64,000 nt of DNA from Rhizobium sp. PP-CC-3A-592. Lineage in GTDB: Bacteria > Pseudomonadota > Alphaproteobacteria > Rhizobiales > Rhizobiaceae. Shown piece after piece: positions 36,171-45,640 of the stretch. The DNA lies in contig NZ_QJSR01000001.1 of NCBI RefSeq assembly GCF_003217095.1, forward strand, positions 1,340,009 to 1,404,008, written 5' to 3'. The stretch's first letter is position 1; each line of letters starts with the position of its first letter. The notes under the pieces are model-generated. The model was not told the DNA's origin. It worked only from the letters and a program-made list of their open reading frames with translations, and did no database searches. The position numbers were made by a program, and so were the translations under genes.

Positions 36171-37021
36171 TGCCCGTCACGAACCGCATCTCGTTCCAGG
36201 GCGAATACGGCGCCAACTCCGACATGGCCTCGCGGGACATGTTCCCGACGATGGATCCCCTGCCCTGCCAGACCTTCGAAGATGCGTTTCTCGCCGTCGA
36301 GAACGGCGAGGCAGACCTTGCGATGATCCCGATCGAGAACACGATCGCCGGCCGGGTTGCCGATATCCACCACCTCCTGCCGGAATCGCGCCTGCACATC
36401 ATCGGCGAATATTTCATGCCGATCCGGTTCCAGCTGATGGTGCTGCCGGGCGTGTCGCGCAGTGAGATCCGAACGGTGCACAGCCACATCCATGCGCTCG
36501 GCCAATGCCGCAAGATCGTGCGGTCCAATGGCTGGAAGCCAATCGTGGCCGGGGATACCGCCGGTGCCGCCAAGCTCGTGGCCGAGACCGGCGACCGCTC
36601 CATGGCCGCCCTTGCGCCACGGCTCGCGGCAAACCTCTACAAGCTCGACATCGTTGCCGAGAACGTCGAGGACACCGAAAACAACGTGACCCGCTTCGTC
36701 GTGCTCTCGCGCGACGAGAAGCCCATCCGGCGCGATGCGCCGAGCGACCTCATCGTCACCACCTTCGTCTTCAACGTGCGCAACATCCCCGCCGCCCTCT
36801 ACAAGGCGCTCGGAGGCTTTGCCACGAACGGCATCAACATGACGAAGCTGGAAAGCTACCAGATCGGCGGAAAATTCATCGCGACGCAATTCTACGCCGA
36901 TATCGACGGACATCCGGATGATGCGAACGTCAAGCGGGCGCTGGAGGAGCTGCGGTTCTTCTCCGAGAAGGTCCGGATCCTCGGCTCGTATCCGGCGCAC
37001 CCGATGCGGCGCGTGTTATAA
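36167..37021 (+). CDS. pheA: Prephenate dehydratase
   Basis: PheA turns prephenate into phenylpyruvate for phenylalanine synthesis. The 284-residue protein is monofunctional, without a chorismate mutase domain. The dehydratase part shows [37 protein letters not shown] and the catalytic Thr-Arg-Phe in [11 protein letters not shown]. The C-terminal ACT domain ([15 protein letters not shown]) binds phenylalanine for feedback control. It is translationally coupled to kdsB, a typical alphaproteobacterial pair. Confidence 0.96.
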   Translation: MMPVTNRISFQGEYGANSDMASRDMFPTMDPLPCQTFEDAFLAVENGEADLAMIPIENTIAGRVADIHHLLPESRLHIIGEYFMPIRFQLMVLPGVSRSEIRTVHSHIHALGQCRKIVRSNGWKPIVAGDTAGAAKLVAETGDRSMAALAPRLAANLYKLDIVAENVEDTENNVTRFVVLSRDEKPIRRDAPSDLIVTTFVFNVRNIPAALYKALGGFATNGINMTKLESYQIGGKFIATQFYADIDGHPDDANVKRALEELRFFSEKVRILGSYPAHPMRRVL

Positions 37022-37196
37022 AAGTCGCGCCGCTCTGAAATCCTTCGCGCACGGACGGAGCGACCGGAGTTCCAGGGTAGTGTTTATGGCGCAAAAGTGA
37101 TTGCGTACGGCAAAGAGGTGACTGATTTGCGGCCAGGCCGTGCTCGCCTCTCGTTTCGACAGCCGCGGAAATGGCGGCATCCGGAGGACGCCTACC

Positions 37197-38258
37197 ATGA
37201 TCATGAGAACGCTTTTCCTGGCCTCGACGGCCGCCCTTTCCATCACCGCCGGCGCGCAGGCGGCCGATGCGATCGTTGCAGCAGAACCGGAAGCCATGGA
37301 ATATGTCCGTGTCTGCGACGCCTTCGGCGAAGGCTTCTTCTACATTCCGGGTACGGAAACCTGCCTGAAAATCGGCGGTTACGTCCGCTTCGACAACAAT
37401 GTCGGCGACAGCCCTTATAACGGCGAAGACCAGGCCTGGTCGCCGTTCACACGCGGCACCCTGACGCTCGACGCCCGCAGCGATACCGAGTACGGCCAGC
37501 TGCGCTCCTTCATCGAAATGCGGTCGGAAGCCAGCGGCGGCGAGACGACGAGCTACATCAATTCCGGTTTCATCACGCTCGGCGGCTTCATGGCCGGCGT
37601 CAATGATTCGCGCTACGACCTGTTCCTGAATTCGGCCGGCAACATCATCAACGACGACGTCATCGACTATACCGGCAGCCGGACCAATCAGGTCAGCTAC
37701 CAGTGGGGCGGCGACAAGGGCTTTTCGGCGTTCATCGGCCTCGAAGAAGGCGGCGGCACCTACGACACCGGCTTCGCCGGCCGTCCGACCGAAGACTACA
37801 AGGGCGCGCATCCCTTGGCCGGCGCCCGTATTCAGGAAGACTGGGGCGGCCTGTTCGTCATCGGCGGCTACGATACGGAAGCCGATGCCTTCGGCGGCAA
37901 GATCCGCGCCGATGTCGTCTTCAACGACGTGTTCAAGATCTTCATCATGGCCGGCTACCAGTCCGACTGGGACAACGACAAGGGCCTGGGCAACACGCGC
38001 CAGCGCAATTACTACGGCCCCTGGAACGGCGACTGGGCAGCCTGGGGCGGCTTCACGGCAACGGTCAACGACAAGACCTCCATCAACGGCCAGGTCGCCT
38101 ATGAAGAGGACGGCACGCTCGCGACGGCCCTCAACATGGAATATATGATCGTCGATAACTTCAAGGTGCAGCCGGAATTCAACTACACCAAGTTCGACGG
38201 CGAGCGCGGCGATGGCGATGCCTTCGGCGGCACGATCCGCTTCCAGCGCGACTTCTGA
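37197..38258 (+). CDS. Outer-membrane porin (Porin_2 family)
   Basis: A 353-residue beta-barrel porin of the Rhizobiales Omp2/RopA group. The signal peptide ends in GAQA-AD (near residue 23), followed by the family's conserved CDAFGEGFFYIPGTETCLKIGGYVRFD with two cysteines and an alternating strand pattern to the C-terminal FQRDF, whose terminal phenylalanine is the sorting signal. GGAGGA lies 8 bases before the ATG at 37197. Rhizobia carry several such porins; which paralogue this is cannot be told. The upstream 175 bases show no gene. Confidence 0.95.
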   Translation: MIMRTLFLASTAALSITAGAQAADAIVAAEPEAMEYVRVCDAFGEGFFYIPGTETCLKIGGYVRFDNNVGDSPYNGEDQAWSPFTRGTLTLDARSDTEYGQLRSFIEMRSEASGGETTSYINSGFITLGGFMAGVNDSRYDLFLNSAGNIINDDVIDYTGSRTNQVSYQWGGDKGFSAFIGLEEGGGTYDTGFAGRPTEDYKGAHPLAGARIQEDWGGLFVIGGYDTEADAFGGKIRADVVFNDVFKIFIMAGYQSDWDNDKGLGNTRQRNYYGPWNGDWAAWGGFTATVNDKTSINGQVAYEEDGTLATALNMEYMIVDNFKVQPEFNYTKFDGERGDGDAFGGTIRFQRDF

Positions 38259-38291
38259 TCACGCATCTCTTCAAAGCGATATCGACAGATG

Positions 38292-38319
38292 AGAACCGGC
38301 GCCCGCGCCGGTTCTTTCG
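38292..38319. terminator. Terminator shared by porin and nudC
   Basis: AGAACCGGC pairs with GCCGGTTCT around a 6-base loop, followed by TTTCG, 34 bases after the porin stop. Confidence 0.75.
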
Positions 38320-38340
38320 TTTGCCGCTCTGGCACTTCTG

Positions 38341-39309
38341 TCAGGCCGGCCAGTCCAGCCAGTCGCGCATCAGCTGGTGGGCGATGGCGCCCTTGGGCGG
38401 GGTGGAGTGGTGGCTCGCGTCCTGCCCCGTATTGCGGGCGAGCATGGCGCGCGTTTCCTCACGGGTGAACCAGCGGCAGTCTTCCAGTTCCAGATGGTCC
38501 ATGCGGATGTCGGTCGACTGCGCTTCCGCGTAGCAGCCGATCATCAGGCTGTGCGGCATGGGCCAAGGCTGCGAGGCATGGTAGCGCACGCGGCCGGTGC
38601 GGATGCCGGATTCCTCCAGCGTCTCGCGGCGCACGGCATTCTCGATCGTCTCCCCCGGCTCCAGGAAGCCGGCAAGACAGGAATACATGCCTTCGGGGAA
38701 GTGCGGGCTGCGGCCAAGCAGGCAGAGATCGCGCTCAACGTCGATCGTCAGCATGATGACGACGGGGTCGGTGCGCGGGAACGCCAGATGGCCGCAGGCC
38801 GTGCACACCCGCCGATATCCGCCGCCCTTTGCTTCCATGGAGCCGCCGCACTTGCCGCAGAAGCGGTTGGCGGCGTTCCAGGCGATCAGGCTCGCGGCTT
38901 GCGCGAACTGCCCGAGGAGTTCGTCGGGCAGCATCGCCTGCCGGTACAGGCTGCGGCCGTCGGCAAGCTTGAAGGGCTCCTCCAGCGTCGCTTCCGTCCG
39001 GTTGACCGGCACGGCGATCCGCGGCTCGCCCGAGGGCAGCCGGCCGAGAAGGATGGCGGCATCGAGATCGGGCTGAAGAGCGGCGATCTCGTAGGGTGCA
39101 AACAGCGGGTCGATGACGTTCTCGTCATGCTTGACGACCAGCTTGCCCTCCGCGAACGCGAAAAGATGCGCGCCTTCGGTCTTCAGCGCCTCTTCCAGGC
39201 AATCGTCGCTTCGGTGTTCGCTGTCACGCACGAGATGGTTTTCGGCGAAGGCAACGAGCGAGCTCGGTTCGGGATGGGGTCCCTTGAGGTCGAAAATGGC
39301 GTGGGTCAT
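38341..39309 (-). CDS. nudC: NAD(+) diphosphatase / RNA decapping Nudix enzyme
   Basis: NudC splits NADH or NAD to NMN(H) and AMP and removes NAD caps from RNA. The 322-residue protein has the N-terminal domain, the zinc ribbon CGKCGG...CTACG, and the Nudix box GFLEPGETIENAVRRETLEESGI, followed by SQPWPMPHSLM, which marks NudC within the Nudix family. The start at 39309 overlaps the HIT-protein stop by 4 bases. The reading frame is open far upstream, but that part is only a shadow of the neighbour. Confidence 0.95.
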   Translation of the reverse strand: MTHAIFDLKGPHPEPSSLVAFAENHLVRDSEHRSDDCLEEALKTEGAHLFAFAEGKLVVKHDENVIDPLFAPYEIAALQPDLDAAILLGRLPSGEPRIAVPVNRTEATLEEPFKLADGRSLYRQAMLPDELLGQFAQAASLIAWNAANRFCGKCGGSMEAKGGGYRRVCTACGHLAFPRTDPVVIMLTIDVERDLCLLGRSPHFPEGMYSCLAGFLEPGETIENAVRRETLEESGIRTGRVRYHASQPWPMPHSLMIGCYAEAQSTDIRMDHLELEDCRWFTREETRAMLARNTGQDASHHSTPPKGAIAHQLMRDWLDWPA

Positions 39310-39713
39310 GTCAGGGATTCCGTCAGACGGTTGAGAAAATCGTCGCGCTTGCCCTTGTCCCAGGCGTCCGCGGTGCCGAAGCCCCAGATCGGGCCCGGCC
39401 AGTTCGCATCGCTCTCGGTGCGGGCAACGATATGGACATGGAGCTGCCGGACGATATTGCCCAGCGCGCCGATATTGATCTTGGTCGCCCCCGTCACCTG
39501 TTTCAGCGCGGCGGCGACGCGGTTGGTTTCGTGCGAAAGCATCGCCTGCTCCTTGGGCAACAGCTCGAACGTCTCGCTGATGGCGTTCCGCTCTGGGATG
39601 AGGATGAGCCAGGGCCAGCGGGCGTCCCGGCTCAGCCGGAGCTGGCAGAGATCGAGATGGGCCACGAGGTCGCTGTCGCGCGCCAGGCGCGGGTCGAGAT
39701 CGAACGGGGTCAC
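39306..39713 (-). CDS. HIT-family hydrolase
   Basis: A 135-residue histidine-triad protein. The triad appears as QLHVHIVAR: the first histidine of the HxHxH pattern is glutamine, while the middle (nucleophile) and third histidines are kept, as in several bacterial diadenosine polyphosphate hydrolase-like branches. PWLILIPERN supplies the ribose/phosphate region. The GTG start at 39713 has a near-perfect AAGGAGG 5 bases upstream. It is coupled to nudC by a 4-base overlap, pairing two nucleotide hydrolases. Confidence 0.88.
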   Translation of the reverse strand: MTPFDLDPRLARDSDLVAHLDLCQLRLSRDARWPWLILIPERNAISETFELLPKEQAMLSHETNRVAAALKQVTGATKINIGALGNIVRQLHVHIVARTESDANWPGPIWGFGTADAWDKGKRDDFLNRLTESLT

Positions 39714-39835
39714 GGTTCCTCCTTCCGGCATGCGTCGTCCCGGCATGCGTCGTCTTTGTCCGAGTTCTGACAGGGATGCCAGATTCTTCCAAGGGCCGAC
39801 TTGCATTCCGTTTCGATATTGCCGATATGAAGGTC

Positions 39836-39931
39836 GGGAGGTTGGTGGTGGACGAGCCACTCGCCAACCGGGTCAGGTCCGGAAGGAAGCAGCCCCAACG
39901 AGCCCGGCACGGGTCATCGTGCCAGCCTCCC
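39836..39931 (+). ncRNA. ffs: Bacterial small signal recognition particle RNA (4.5S-like)
   Basis: The tetraloop-and-symmetric-loop hallmark of SRP RNA, GGTCAGGTCCGGAAGGAAGC, lies at 39871-39890. Flanking arms pair (GGGAGG at 39836-39841 with CCTCCC at 39926-39931), giving a single rod-like hairpin of about 96 bases. The RNA binds Ffh to target membrane proteins. It lies immediately upstream of dnaX, a common placement. Exact ends are estimated from pairing. Confidence 0.92.
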
Positions 39932-40049
39932 ACCCTCAGGGTCTTCACGAGAGACCTTGAACCATCAGACCAGGCCGCCCGTTCGCAAGCTCGCTGCCGC
40001 GTCTAAAGCTTGCCGACTGTCCGGACAGACGGAACCAGCGGCGGGGCGC

Positions 40050-41957
40050 ATGAACGACATCATCACTACATCTCCTGACGCAGCGCCCGCCCCGGCCGAG
40101 AAGCCGGCGGCCTATCGCGTGCTTGCCCGCAAGTACCGGCCGAAGGACTTCTCCGACCTGATGGTGGGTCAGGAGCCGATGGTGCGGACGCTGACCAATG
40201 CGTTCGAGACCGGACGCATCGCCCAGGCCTATATGCTGACCGGCGTGCGCGGCGTCGGCAAGACGACCACCGCGCGTATCCTCGCGCGTGCCCTGAACTA
40301 CAAGACGGACGAGATCGACAAGCCGACGATCGACCTTCGCACGCCCGGCGAACACTGCCAGGCGATCATGGAAGGCCGGCATGTCGATGTGATCGAGATG
40401 GACGCCGCGTCCCACACCGGCATCGACGACATCCGCGAGATTATCGAGCAGGTGCGCTATCGGCCCGTTTCCGCCCGCTACAAAGTCTATATCATCGACG
40501 AAGTGCACATGCTCTCGACGCAGGCCTTCAACGGGCTCTTGAAGACGCTCGAAGAGCCGCCGGAGCATGTGAAGTTCATCTTCGCGACGACCGAAATCCG
40601 CAAGGTCCCGATCACCGTCCTGTCACGGTGCCAGCGGTTCGATCTGCGGCGGATTGCGGCGACCGATCTGGTCGGCCTGTTCTCCACCATTCTCGGCAAG
40701 GAAGGCATCACGGCACAGGCCGAGGCGCTGGCGATGATCGCACGCGCCGCCGAAGGCTCGGCCCGTGACGGCCTGTCGCTGCTCGACCAGGCGATCGCCC
40801 ATGGCGGCGGCATCGTGGAAGCCGACGCGGTGCGCAGCATGCTCGGCCTTGCCGATCGCGCCCGTATCGTCGATCTCTTCGGCCATGTGGTGCGCGGCGA
40901 CGTGAAGGCGGCGCTGGAGGAGTTTGCCTGGCAGTACGAAGCGGGCGCCAGCCCGGCGGTCGTGCTGACCGATCTTGCCGATTTCACACATCTCGTGACC
41001 AAGCTGAAATTTTCGGCGGAAGCTGCCAACGACCAGTCGCTAAGCGAGGTCGAGCGGGTGCGCGGCGCAGAATTCTCCGCAGCCGTTGCCGTCTCCACGC
41101 TGTCGCGGATCTGGCAGATGCTCTTGAAGGGCATACCGGAAACGGAGAATGCCGCCCGTCCGGCAGGTGCGGCCGAAATGGTGCTGATCCGGCTGACGCA
41201 TGCGGCCCACCTCCCCTCCCCCGAAGACGCCGCGCGCCGGCTCCTGGAGATGTCGGGCAGCGATGCCGGTCGTCCCGCGCCGCGCGGGGCTACACCCGGC
41301 AATGGCGGTGGCAACGGCACGACGTCATCCGTGGCGTCGCAGGGCCAGAGCAGCATTCAGGCGCGCGCCGGCGAACCGGTCATGCCCTCGCGGATGACGG
41401 CCAATGGCGCGGCCATGCTGCGCGCCGTGCCCGAAGCCGAGCTTCCCGTGCAGGAGCGGGGACAGGTCGACATCAAACCGGAACCGGCACCGGCCGAACC
41501 GGTCGTGCCGCTGCGCTCCGTCGCCGATCTCGTCGATCTCTGCCAGAAGAACCGGGACATTCTCCTGAAGACGCTGGTGCGCAATTTCGTGCGGCTGGTG
41601 CGGCTCGAACCCGGCCGGCTCGAGTTGAATATCCCGGACGATGCGCCGAAGACGCTGGTGACCGACCTGCAACGGCGGTTGGAAGAATGGACCGGCATCC
41701 GCTGGATGGTGACGGTCAGCCGCGAGCCCGGCCAGCCGACAATGGTCGAGACCGAGGCCGCGGCGAAGGAGCAGCGCTTCAACGATGCGCGCCAGGACCC
41801 CGATGTCGCGGCCATCCTCGCCCGCTTTCCCGGATCGAAGATGGTCGATGTCCGCATCAAGGTGTCGGAGATCGAGCTGGACGAAACGCCCGAGGTCGCT
41901 GCCGTGGCCGAGTCCGAAGAGGGCGATATCCTTCCCGGCGACGATATCGAACATTAA
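40050..41957 (+). CDS. dnaX: DNA polymerase III subunits gamma/tau
   Basis: DnaX is the clamp-loader ATPase that also organises the replisome. The 635-residue protein has Walker [11 protein letters not shown] (65-74), [10 protein letters not shown] (Walker B), TTEIRKVP and LSRCQRFDL (sensor/SRC), then the collar domain and an alphaproteobacterial C-terminal DnaX domain ([10 protein letters not shown]...LEEWTG). The zinc module between Walker A and [14 protein letters not shown] normally holds four cysteines; only C103 remains here. It follows the SRP RNA and precedes ybaB by 23 bases. Confidence 0.97.
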   Translation: MNDIITTSPDAAPAPAEKPAAYRVLARKYRPKDFSDLMVGQEPMVRTLTNAFETGRIAQAYMLTGVRGVGKTTTARILARALNYKTDEIDKPTIDLRTPGEHCQAIMEGRHVDVIEMDAASHTGIDDIREIIEQVRYRPVSARYKVYIIDEVHMLSTQAFNGLLKTLEEPPEHVKFIFATTEIRKVPITVLSRCQRFDLRRIAATDLVGLFSTILGKEGITAQAEALAMIARAAEGSARDGLSLLDQAIAHGGGIVEADAVRSMLGLADRARIVDLFGHVVRGDVKAALEEFAWQYEAGASPAVVLTDLADFTHLVTKLKFSAEAANDQSLSEVERVRGAEFSAAVAVSTLSRIWQMLLKGIPETENAARPAGAAEMVLIRLTHAAHLPSPEDAARRLLEMSGSDAGRPAPRGATPGNGGGNGTTSSVASQGQSSIQARAGEPVMPSRMTANGAAMLRAVPEAELPVQERGQVDIKPEPAPAEPVVPLRSVADLVDLCQKNRDILLKTLVRNFVRLVRLEPGRLELNIPDDAPKTLVTDLQRRLEEWTGIRWMVTVSREPGQPTMVETEAAAKEQRFNDARQDPDVAAILARFPGSKMVDVRIKVSEIELDETPEVAAVAESEEGDILPGDDIEH

Positions 41958-41980
41958 CTGATCAGCAGAGGAGACGGACG

Positions 41981-42304
41981 ATGCGCGACATCATGGGTAT
42001 GATGGGCAAGGTCAAGGAAATGCAGGCCAAGATGGAGAAGCTGCAAGAGGAAATCGCCCTCCTCGAAGTGGATGGCACCTCCGGCGGCGGCCTCGTCACT
42101 GTCCGGCTGGATGGCAAGGGTGCTCTGAAGAGCATCAAGATCGACCCGTCCCTCTTCAAGGAAGACGATGTCGAGATCCTCGAAGACCTGATCGTTGCCG
42201 CGCATAAGGACGGCAGAGACAAGGCCGAGGCGATCACCGCGGAAAAGACCCGCGAACTGACCGCCGGCCTGCCGATCCCGCCCGGCATGAAGCTGCCGTT
42301 CTAG
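41981..42304 (+). CDS. ybaB: YbaB/EbfC nucleoid-associated protein
   Basis: A 107-residue dimeric DNA-binding protein. The N-terminal helix is [22 protein letters not shown], followed by the sheet motif [13 protein letters not shown] and the C-terminal [10 protein letters not shown] typical of alphaproteobacterial members. GAGGAG lies 7 bases before the ATG. It is co-transcribed with dnaX; recR, the usual third partner, is displaced to 43771 by two minus-strand genes. Confidence 0.95.
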   Translation: MRDIMGMMGKVKEMQAKMEKLQEEIALLEVDGTSGGGLVTVRLDGKGALKSIKIDPSLFKEDDVEILEDLIVAAHKDGRDKAEAITAEKTRELTAGLPIPPGMKLPF

Positions 42305-42407
42305 GGACTGTCAGGTTCCTTCTGAACCAGCCAGACTCTGGATTCCCGTGTCGTCCTCTGTCTCTTCGGGATAACCGGATTCCCCTTATCCCTGATAAAC
42401 TCTCGGG

Positions 42408-42956
42408 TCAGAGCTCCGGTAGAAATGCCGGACCGACCATGCGCACCTTGCGCGGAAACCTTGGAATATCCGTCTTCGTGCCGCGCAGGCTGACATTCAT
42501 GAAAAGCCCAGTCGTCGGCTTGTTGTCGAGGACCGTGACAACCGTCGGCTTGATTGCCGGCATTGTCTCGGGCGCCACCACCGTCACGGCCGGCAGCGTG
42601 GCCACGGCTTCGGTCGTGGTCTTGATCGGCTTCCGGACGACGCGTTTCGGCTTCGGCTTGCTCTCTTCACGCACAGTGCGGATGACGGGCTTGCATGCGG
42701 AAGGCAAGGCGGCAAGTTCCGTGCGCGCCTGCGCGATGCGACCGGCGATTTCCCGGCAGGCAAAGCCGCCGCTTCCGACGGTGCAGGCGTGATTGCGCGC
42801 CATGGCCATGTTGGATGCGATCTGGCGCTGAAGCCGCGACGCTTCGGTGCCGGACGGCGTGCAGGTCTTGGCGAGGCTATGGCTTGCGGGGACCGCAACG
42901 AGAAGAAGGAGCGCGAGACATCCGGCCTGCCGTCTGATCCTGTCTGCCCAAGCCAT
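42408..42956 (-). CDS. Exported hypothetical protein (182 aa)
   Basis: I do not recognise the family. The ATG at 42956 has GGAGAG 5 bases upstream and is followed by a signal peptide (RRQAGCLALLLLVAVPASHSLA, cut near residue 30). The mature part has four cysteines in its first 80 residues, a helical segment (EASRLQRQIASNMAMARNHAC ... AGRIAQARTELAALP), a strongly basic linker (KPKPKRVVRKPIK), then a Val/Thr/Pro-rich stretch and a short conserved-looking tail. A periplasmic or surface location is inferred. Confidence 0.75.
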   Translation of the reverse strand: MAWADRIRRQAGCLALLLLVAVPASHSLAKTCTPSGTEASRLQRQIASNMAMARNHACTVGSGGFACREIAGRIAQARTELAALPSACKPVIRTVREESKPKPKRVVRKPIKTTTEAVATLPAVTVVAPETMPAIKPTVVTVLDNKPTTGLFMNVSLRGTKTDIPRFPRKVRMVGPAFLPEL

Positions 42957-43043
42957 CGCATCTCTCCATCGCCAGCCACCCATGGGCATGCCGACGACAT
43001 AGCCGAGAGACATGCGCGCGAGAAGCGGATCCTTAAGAAATGG

Positions 43044-43664
43044 TTAAGGCGCGAAGGCATCCAGCTGTGCGCGGACGCGCTCGCTGATCGGGGCCGCACG
43101 GTAGCGGGCCCGCTCCTCGTCCGACAGGTTTTTGACCGAGGCCCTGAGCATGTCTGGCATCGTGATCCTGGGGCCTTGGAAAGCCCGATAGGTAATGGCG
43201 TCGCCCACGCTGAGCATGCCCGGCCGCAGCACGCGGCAGTAGAAGCCAGGCCGGGCCACCGTGCGGAACCTTCGGGCGAAACCGGGATCGTTCAGCCGCA
43301 GCGACAGCGTCGAGCAGGGGATGCGGGTCGAGGTGACCTCCAGCGTCACGCCGTCCGTCTCGAAGCGGTCACCGACCGCGATTGTCCGGCTATCGATCTC
43401 TGAAATGACAATGTTTTCGCCGAACAGGCCCGGCTCGACGGTGTGGCCGAGTTCGTCCGCCCATGCCGCCAGATCCAGAGAGCCGAGACCATAGACGGCC
43501 TGATCCGGTCCGCCATGATGTTTCCGATTGCAGACGGCATCGCCGGCGAGCCCCACGGCATCGACGATGACGGTGCCGCCCTGCTGATGCTTGACGATGC
43601 CGGTCTTCGCCTTCTTGCCGTCGATCACGGTGGCATGGCCGATGCAGACGGCGTCGATCTTCAT
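43044..43664 (-). CDS. MOSC-domain protein (YiiM-like)
   Basis: A 206-residue MOSC protein. The pattern [57 protein letters not shown] includes the conserved cysteine used in molybdenum-sulfur chemistry, and the C-terminal segment resembles the YiiM/3-alpha extension. Such proteins handle Mo cofactor sulfur or reduce N-hydroxylated bases. It is convergent with ybaB's direction and divergent from recR. Confidence 0.9.
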   Translation of the reverse strand: MKIDAVCIGHATVIDGKKAKTGIVKHQQGGTVIVDAVGLAGDAVCNRKHHGGPDQAVYGLGSLDLAAWADELGHTVEPGLFGENIVISEIDSRTIAVGDRFETDGVTLEVTSTRIPCSTLSLRLNDPGFARRFRTVARPGFYCRVLRPGMLSVGDAITYRAFQGPRITMPDMLRASVKNLSDEERARYRAAPISERVRAQLDAFAP

Positions 43665-43770
43665 GGCCTACCTCTTTTCGTCCGTCATCGCGGAACATAC
43701 CTTCACGCTGGTCATCAGGCGCGGTGCAAAGCATTTTCACTCCGACGGCATATGGGATAGAACGCGCCTC

Positions 43771-44376
43771 ATGGCAAAGCGAGTCACCGGCCCCGAAATC
43801 GAAAAACTCATCCAGCTTCTGGCAAAGGTGCCGGGCCTCGGGCCGCGCTCGGCGCGCAGGGCCGCGCTGCACCTCGTCAAGAAGAAGGATCAGCTGCTCG
43901 GACCGCTCGCCGATGCGATGGTCGAGGCGCACCGGAAGGTCCGGATCTGCTCCTGCTGCGGCAATGTGGATACGAGCGATCCATGCAGCGTCTGCACCGA
44001 CGAGCGGCGCGACCACAGCTGCATCATCGTGGTCGAGGATGTCGCCGATCTCTGGGCGCTGGAACGCACCGGTGCCATGAACACGGCCTATCATGTGCTC
44101 GGCGGCACGCTGTCGCCGCTCGATGGCGTCGGGCCTGACGATCTCAACATCCGCGGACTGGTCGATCGCGTCGTCAAAGGCGAGGTGCGCGAACTGATCA
44201 TCGCCGTCAACGCCACCGTCGAGGGCCAGACCACGGCGCACTACATCACCGACCAGCTCGACGGGCTGGACGTTCGCATCACCCGGCTTGCCCATGGCGT
44301 TCCCGTCGGGGGCGAGCTCGATTATCTCGACGACGGTACACTGACCGCGGCTTTGCGGGCGAGAACGGTTATCTGA
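43771..44376 (+). CDS. recR: Recombination mediator RecR
   Basis: RecR with RecO/RecF loads RecA onto gapped DNA. The 201-residue protein has the helix-hairpin-helix [19 protein letters not shown], the zinc finger C60-C63-C72-C75 and the TOPRIM domain starting [17 protein letters not shown] with the metal-binding Glu. Length is standard. It ends 1 base before the transglycosylase gene, implying a shared transcript. Confidence 0.97.
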   Translation: MAKRVTGPEIEKLIQLLAKVPGLGPRSARRAALHLVKKKDQLLGPLADAMVEAHRKVRICSCCGNVDTSDPCSVCTDERRDHSCIIVVEDVADLWALERTGAMNTAYHVLGGTLSPLDGVGPDDLNIRGLVDRVVKGEVRELIIAVNATVEGQTTAHYITDQLDGLDVRITRLAHGVPVGGELDYLDDGTLTAALRARTVI

Positions 44377-44377
44377 C

Positions 44378-45631
44378 ATGACATGCCTGAGACATCTCCG
44401 ACGCGCTGCACTCGCCGCCCTCCTCTGCACGTCCGCCGCCATTCCCGCGCTCGCCGCCTCCAAGACCGAGACCGAAGCGCAGTTCCGCCGCTGGCTGCAG
44501 ACCGATCTCTGGCCGCAGGCGCAGAAGGGCGGCATTTCCAAGGGGGCCTTCGACAAGGCCTTCGCGGAGGTGAAGCTCGACTGGGACTTGCCCGACCTCG
44601 TGCCGCCGGGCTCCAAGCCGCAGGGTGAGCAGAAGCAGAGCCAGGCGGAGTTCGCCTCTCCCGGCGCCTACTTCTCGGAAAAACGCCTGCAGGGACTCGC
44701 CGCGACCGGCCGGAGCCTTGCCTCGACGCATGCCGCCACGCTGCGGCGGATCGAGAAGACCTATGGCGTGCCCGGGCCGATCGTGCTGGCGATCTGGGGA
44801 CGCGAATCGGGGTTCGGCCGGGCGAAGATCCCGCATCCGGTGCTGGATGTGCTCGCGACCAAGGCCTTCATGTCGACCCGCGGCGAGCTCTTTACCCGCG
44901 AGCTGATCTCCGCCCTGCACATCCTCGAAAGCGGAGACGTTGATGAGGCCGACATGCGCGGCTCCTGGGCCGGCGCCATGGGCCAGCCGCAGTTTCTGCC
45001 CTCGAGCTTCCTCTCCTATGCCGTTGATTTCGACGGCGACGGGCGGCGCGATATCTGGAATTCCGTGCCGGACGTGCTCGGCTCCATCGCGCATTACCTG
45101 TCGGAAAAAGGCTGGCAGCGCGGACGCGACTGGGGTTTCGAGGTCTCAATCCCGCAGACTGTTTCCTGCGCGCAGGAAGGGCCCGATCTCGCAAAGCCCC
45201 TCGGTCAGTGGGCCGCGACCGGCATCACCCGTATCTCCGGCCAGGCATTTCCCCGCAACGAGGCGAAGGCCAGCGGCATGATGCTGGTGCCGGCCGGGCG
45301 CCACGGGCCAGAATTTCTGGTGACGCCGAATTTCTACGTGATCAAGGAATACAACAATTCCGACCTCTACGCCCTCTTCATCGGCAATCTCGCCGACCGG
45401 ATCGGCGCGAATGGCGGGTCCTTCCAGGGCAACTGGGGCGATGTCGGCAAGATGCTGCGCTCGGACGTGCTGACCATGCAGAAGCGGCTGGAAGCACAAG
45501 GCTACGACATCGGCAAGGCCGACGGCCTCGCCGGCTACAAGACCCGGCGCTCGCTCGGGCAGTGGCAGGAGAAGAACGGCCTTGCGGCGACGTGTTTTCC
45601 GGATGCGGGGCTGAAAGCAAAACTGCGGTAG
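44378..45631 (+). CDS. Lytic murein transglycosylase, MltB-like
   Basis: A 417-residue exported peptidoglycan lyase. After a signal peptide (ALAALLCTSAAIPALA) comes the SLT_2 domain with the catalytic glutamate in IWGRESGFGRAKI, then SWAGAMGQPQFLPSSFLSYAVDFDGDGRRDIW, strongly conserved in MltB. The last 60 residues form a peptidoglycan-binding domain 1 repeat (LRSDVLTMQKRLEAQGYDIGKADGLAG). It follows recR after a single base. The end is 9 bases from the convergent MFS gene, leaving no room for a separate terminator. Confidence 0.93.
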   Translation: MTCLRHLRRAALAALLCTSAAIPALAASKTETEAQFRRWLQTDLWPQAQKGGISKGAFDKAFAEVKLDWDLPDLVPPGSKPQGEQKQSQAEFASPGAYFSEKRLQGLAATGRSLASTHAATLRRIEKTYGVPGPIVLAIWGRESGFGRAKIPHPVLDVLATKAFMSTRGELFTRELISALHILESGDVDEADMRGSWAGAMGQPQFLPSSFLSYAVDFDGDGRRDIWNSVPDVLGSIAHYLSEKGWQRGRDWGFEVSIPQTVSCAQEGPDLAKPLGQWAATGITRISGQAFPRNEAKASGMMLVPAGRHGPEFLVTPNFYVIKEYNNSDLYALFIGNLADRIGANGGSFQGNWGDVGKMLRSDVLTMQKRLEAQGYDIGKADGLAGYKTRRSLGQWQEKNGLAATCFPDAGLKAKLR

Positions 45632-45640
45632 ATCACAGGC

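Noticed and set aside
38341-39948. Single 535-residue fused HIT-NudC protein
   Set aside because: The extended nudC frame is not the HIT frame; the HIT gene is in another frame with its own strong ribosome-binding site and a 4-base overlap.
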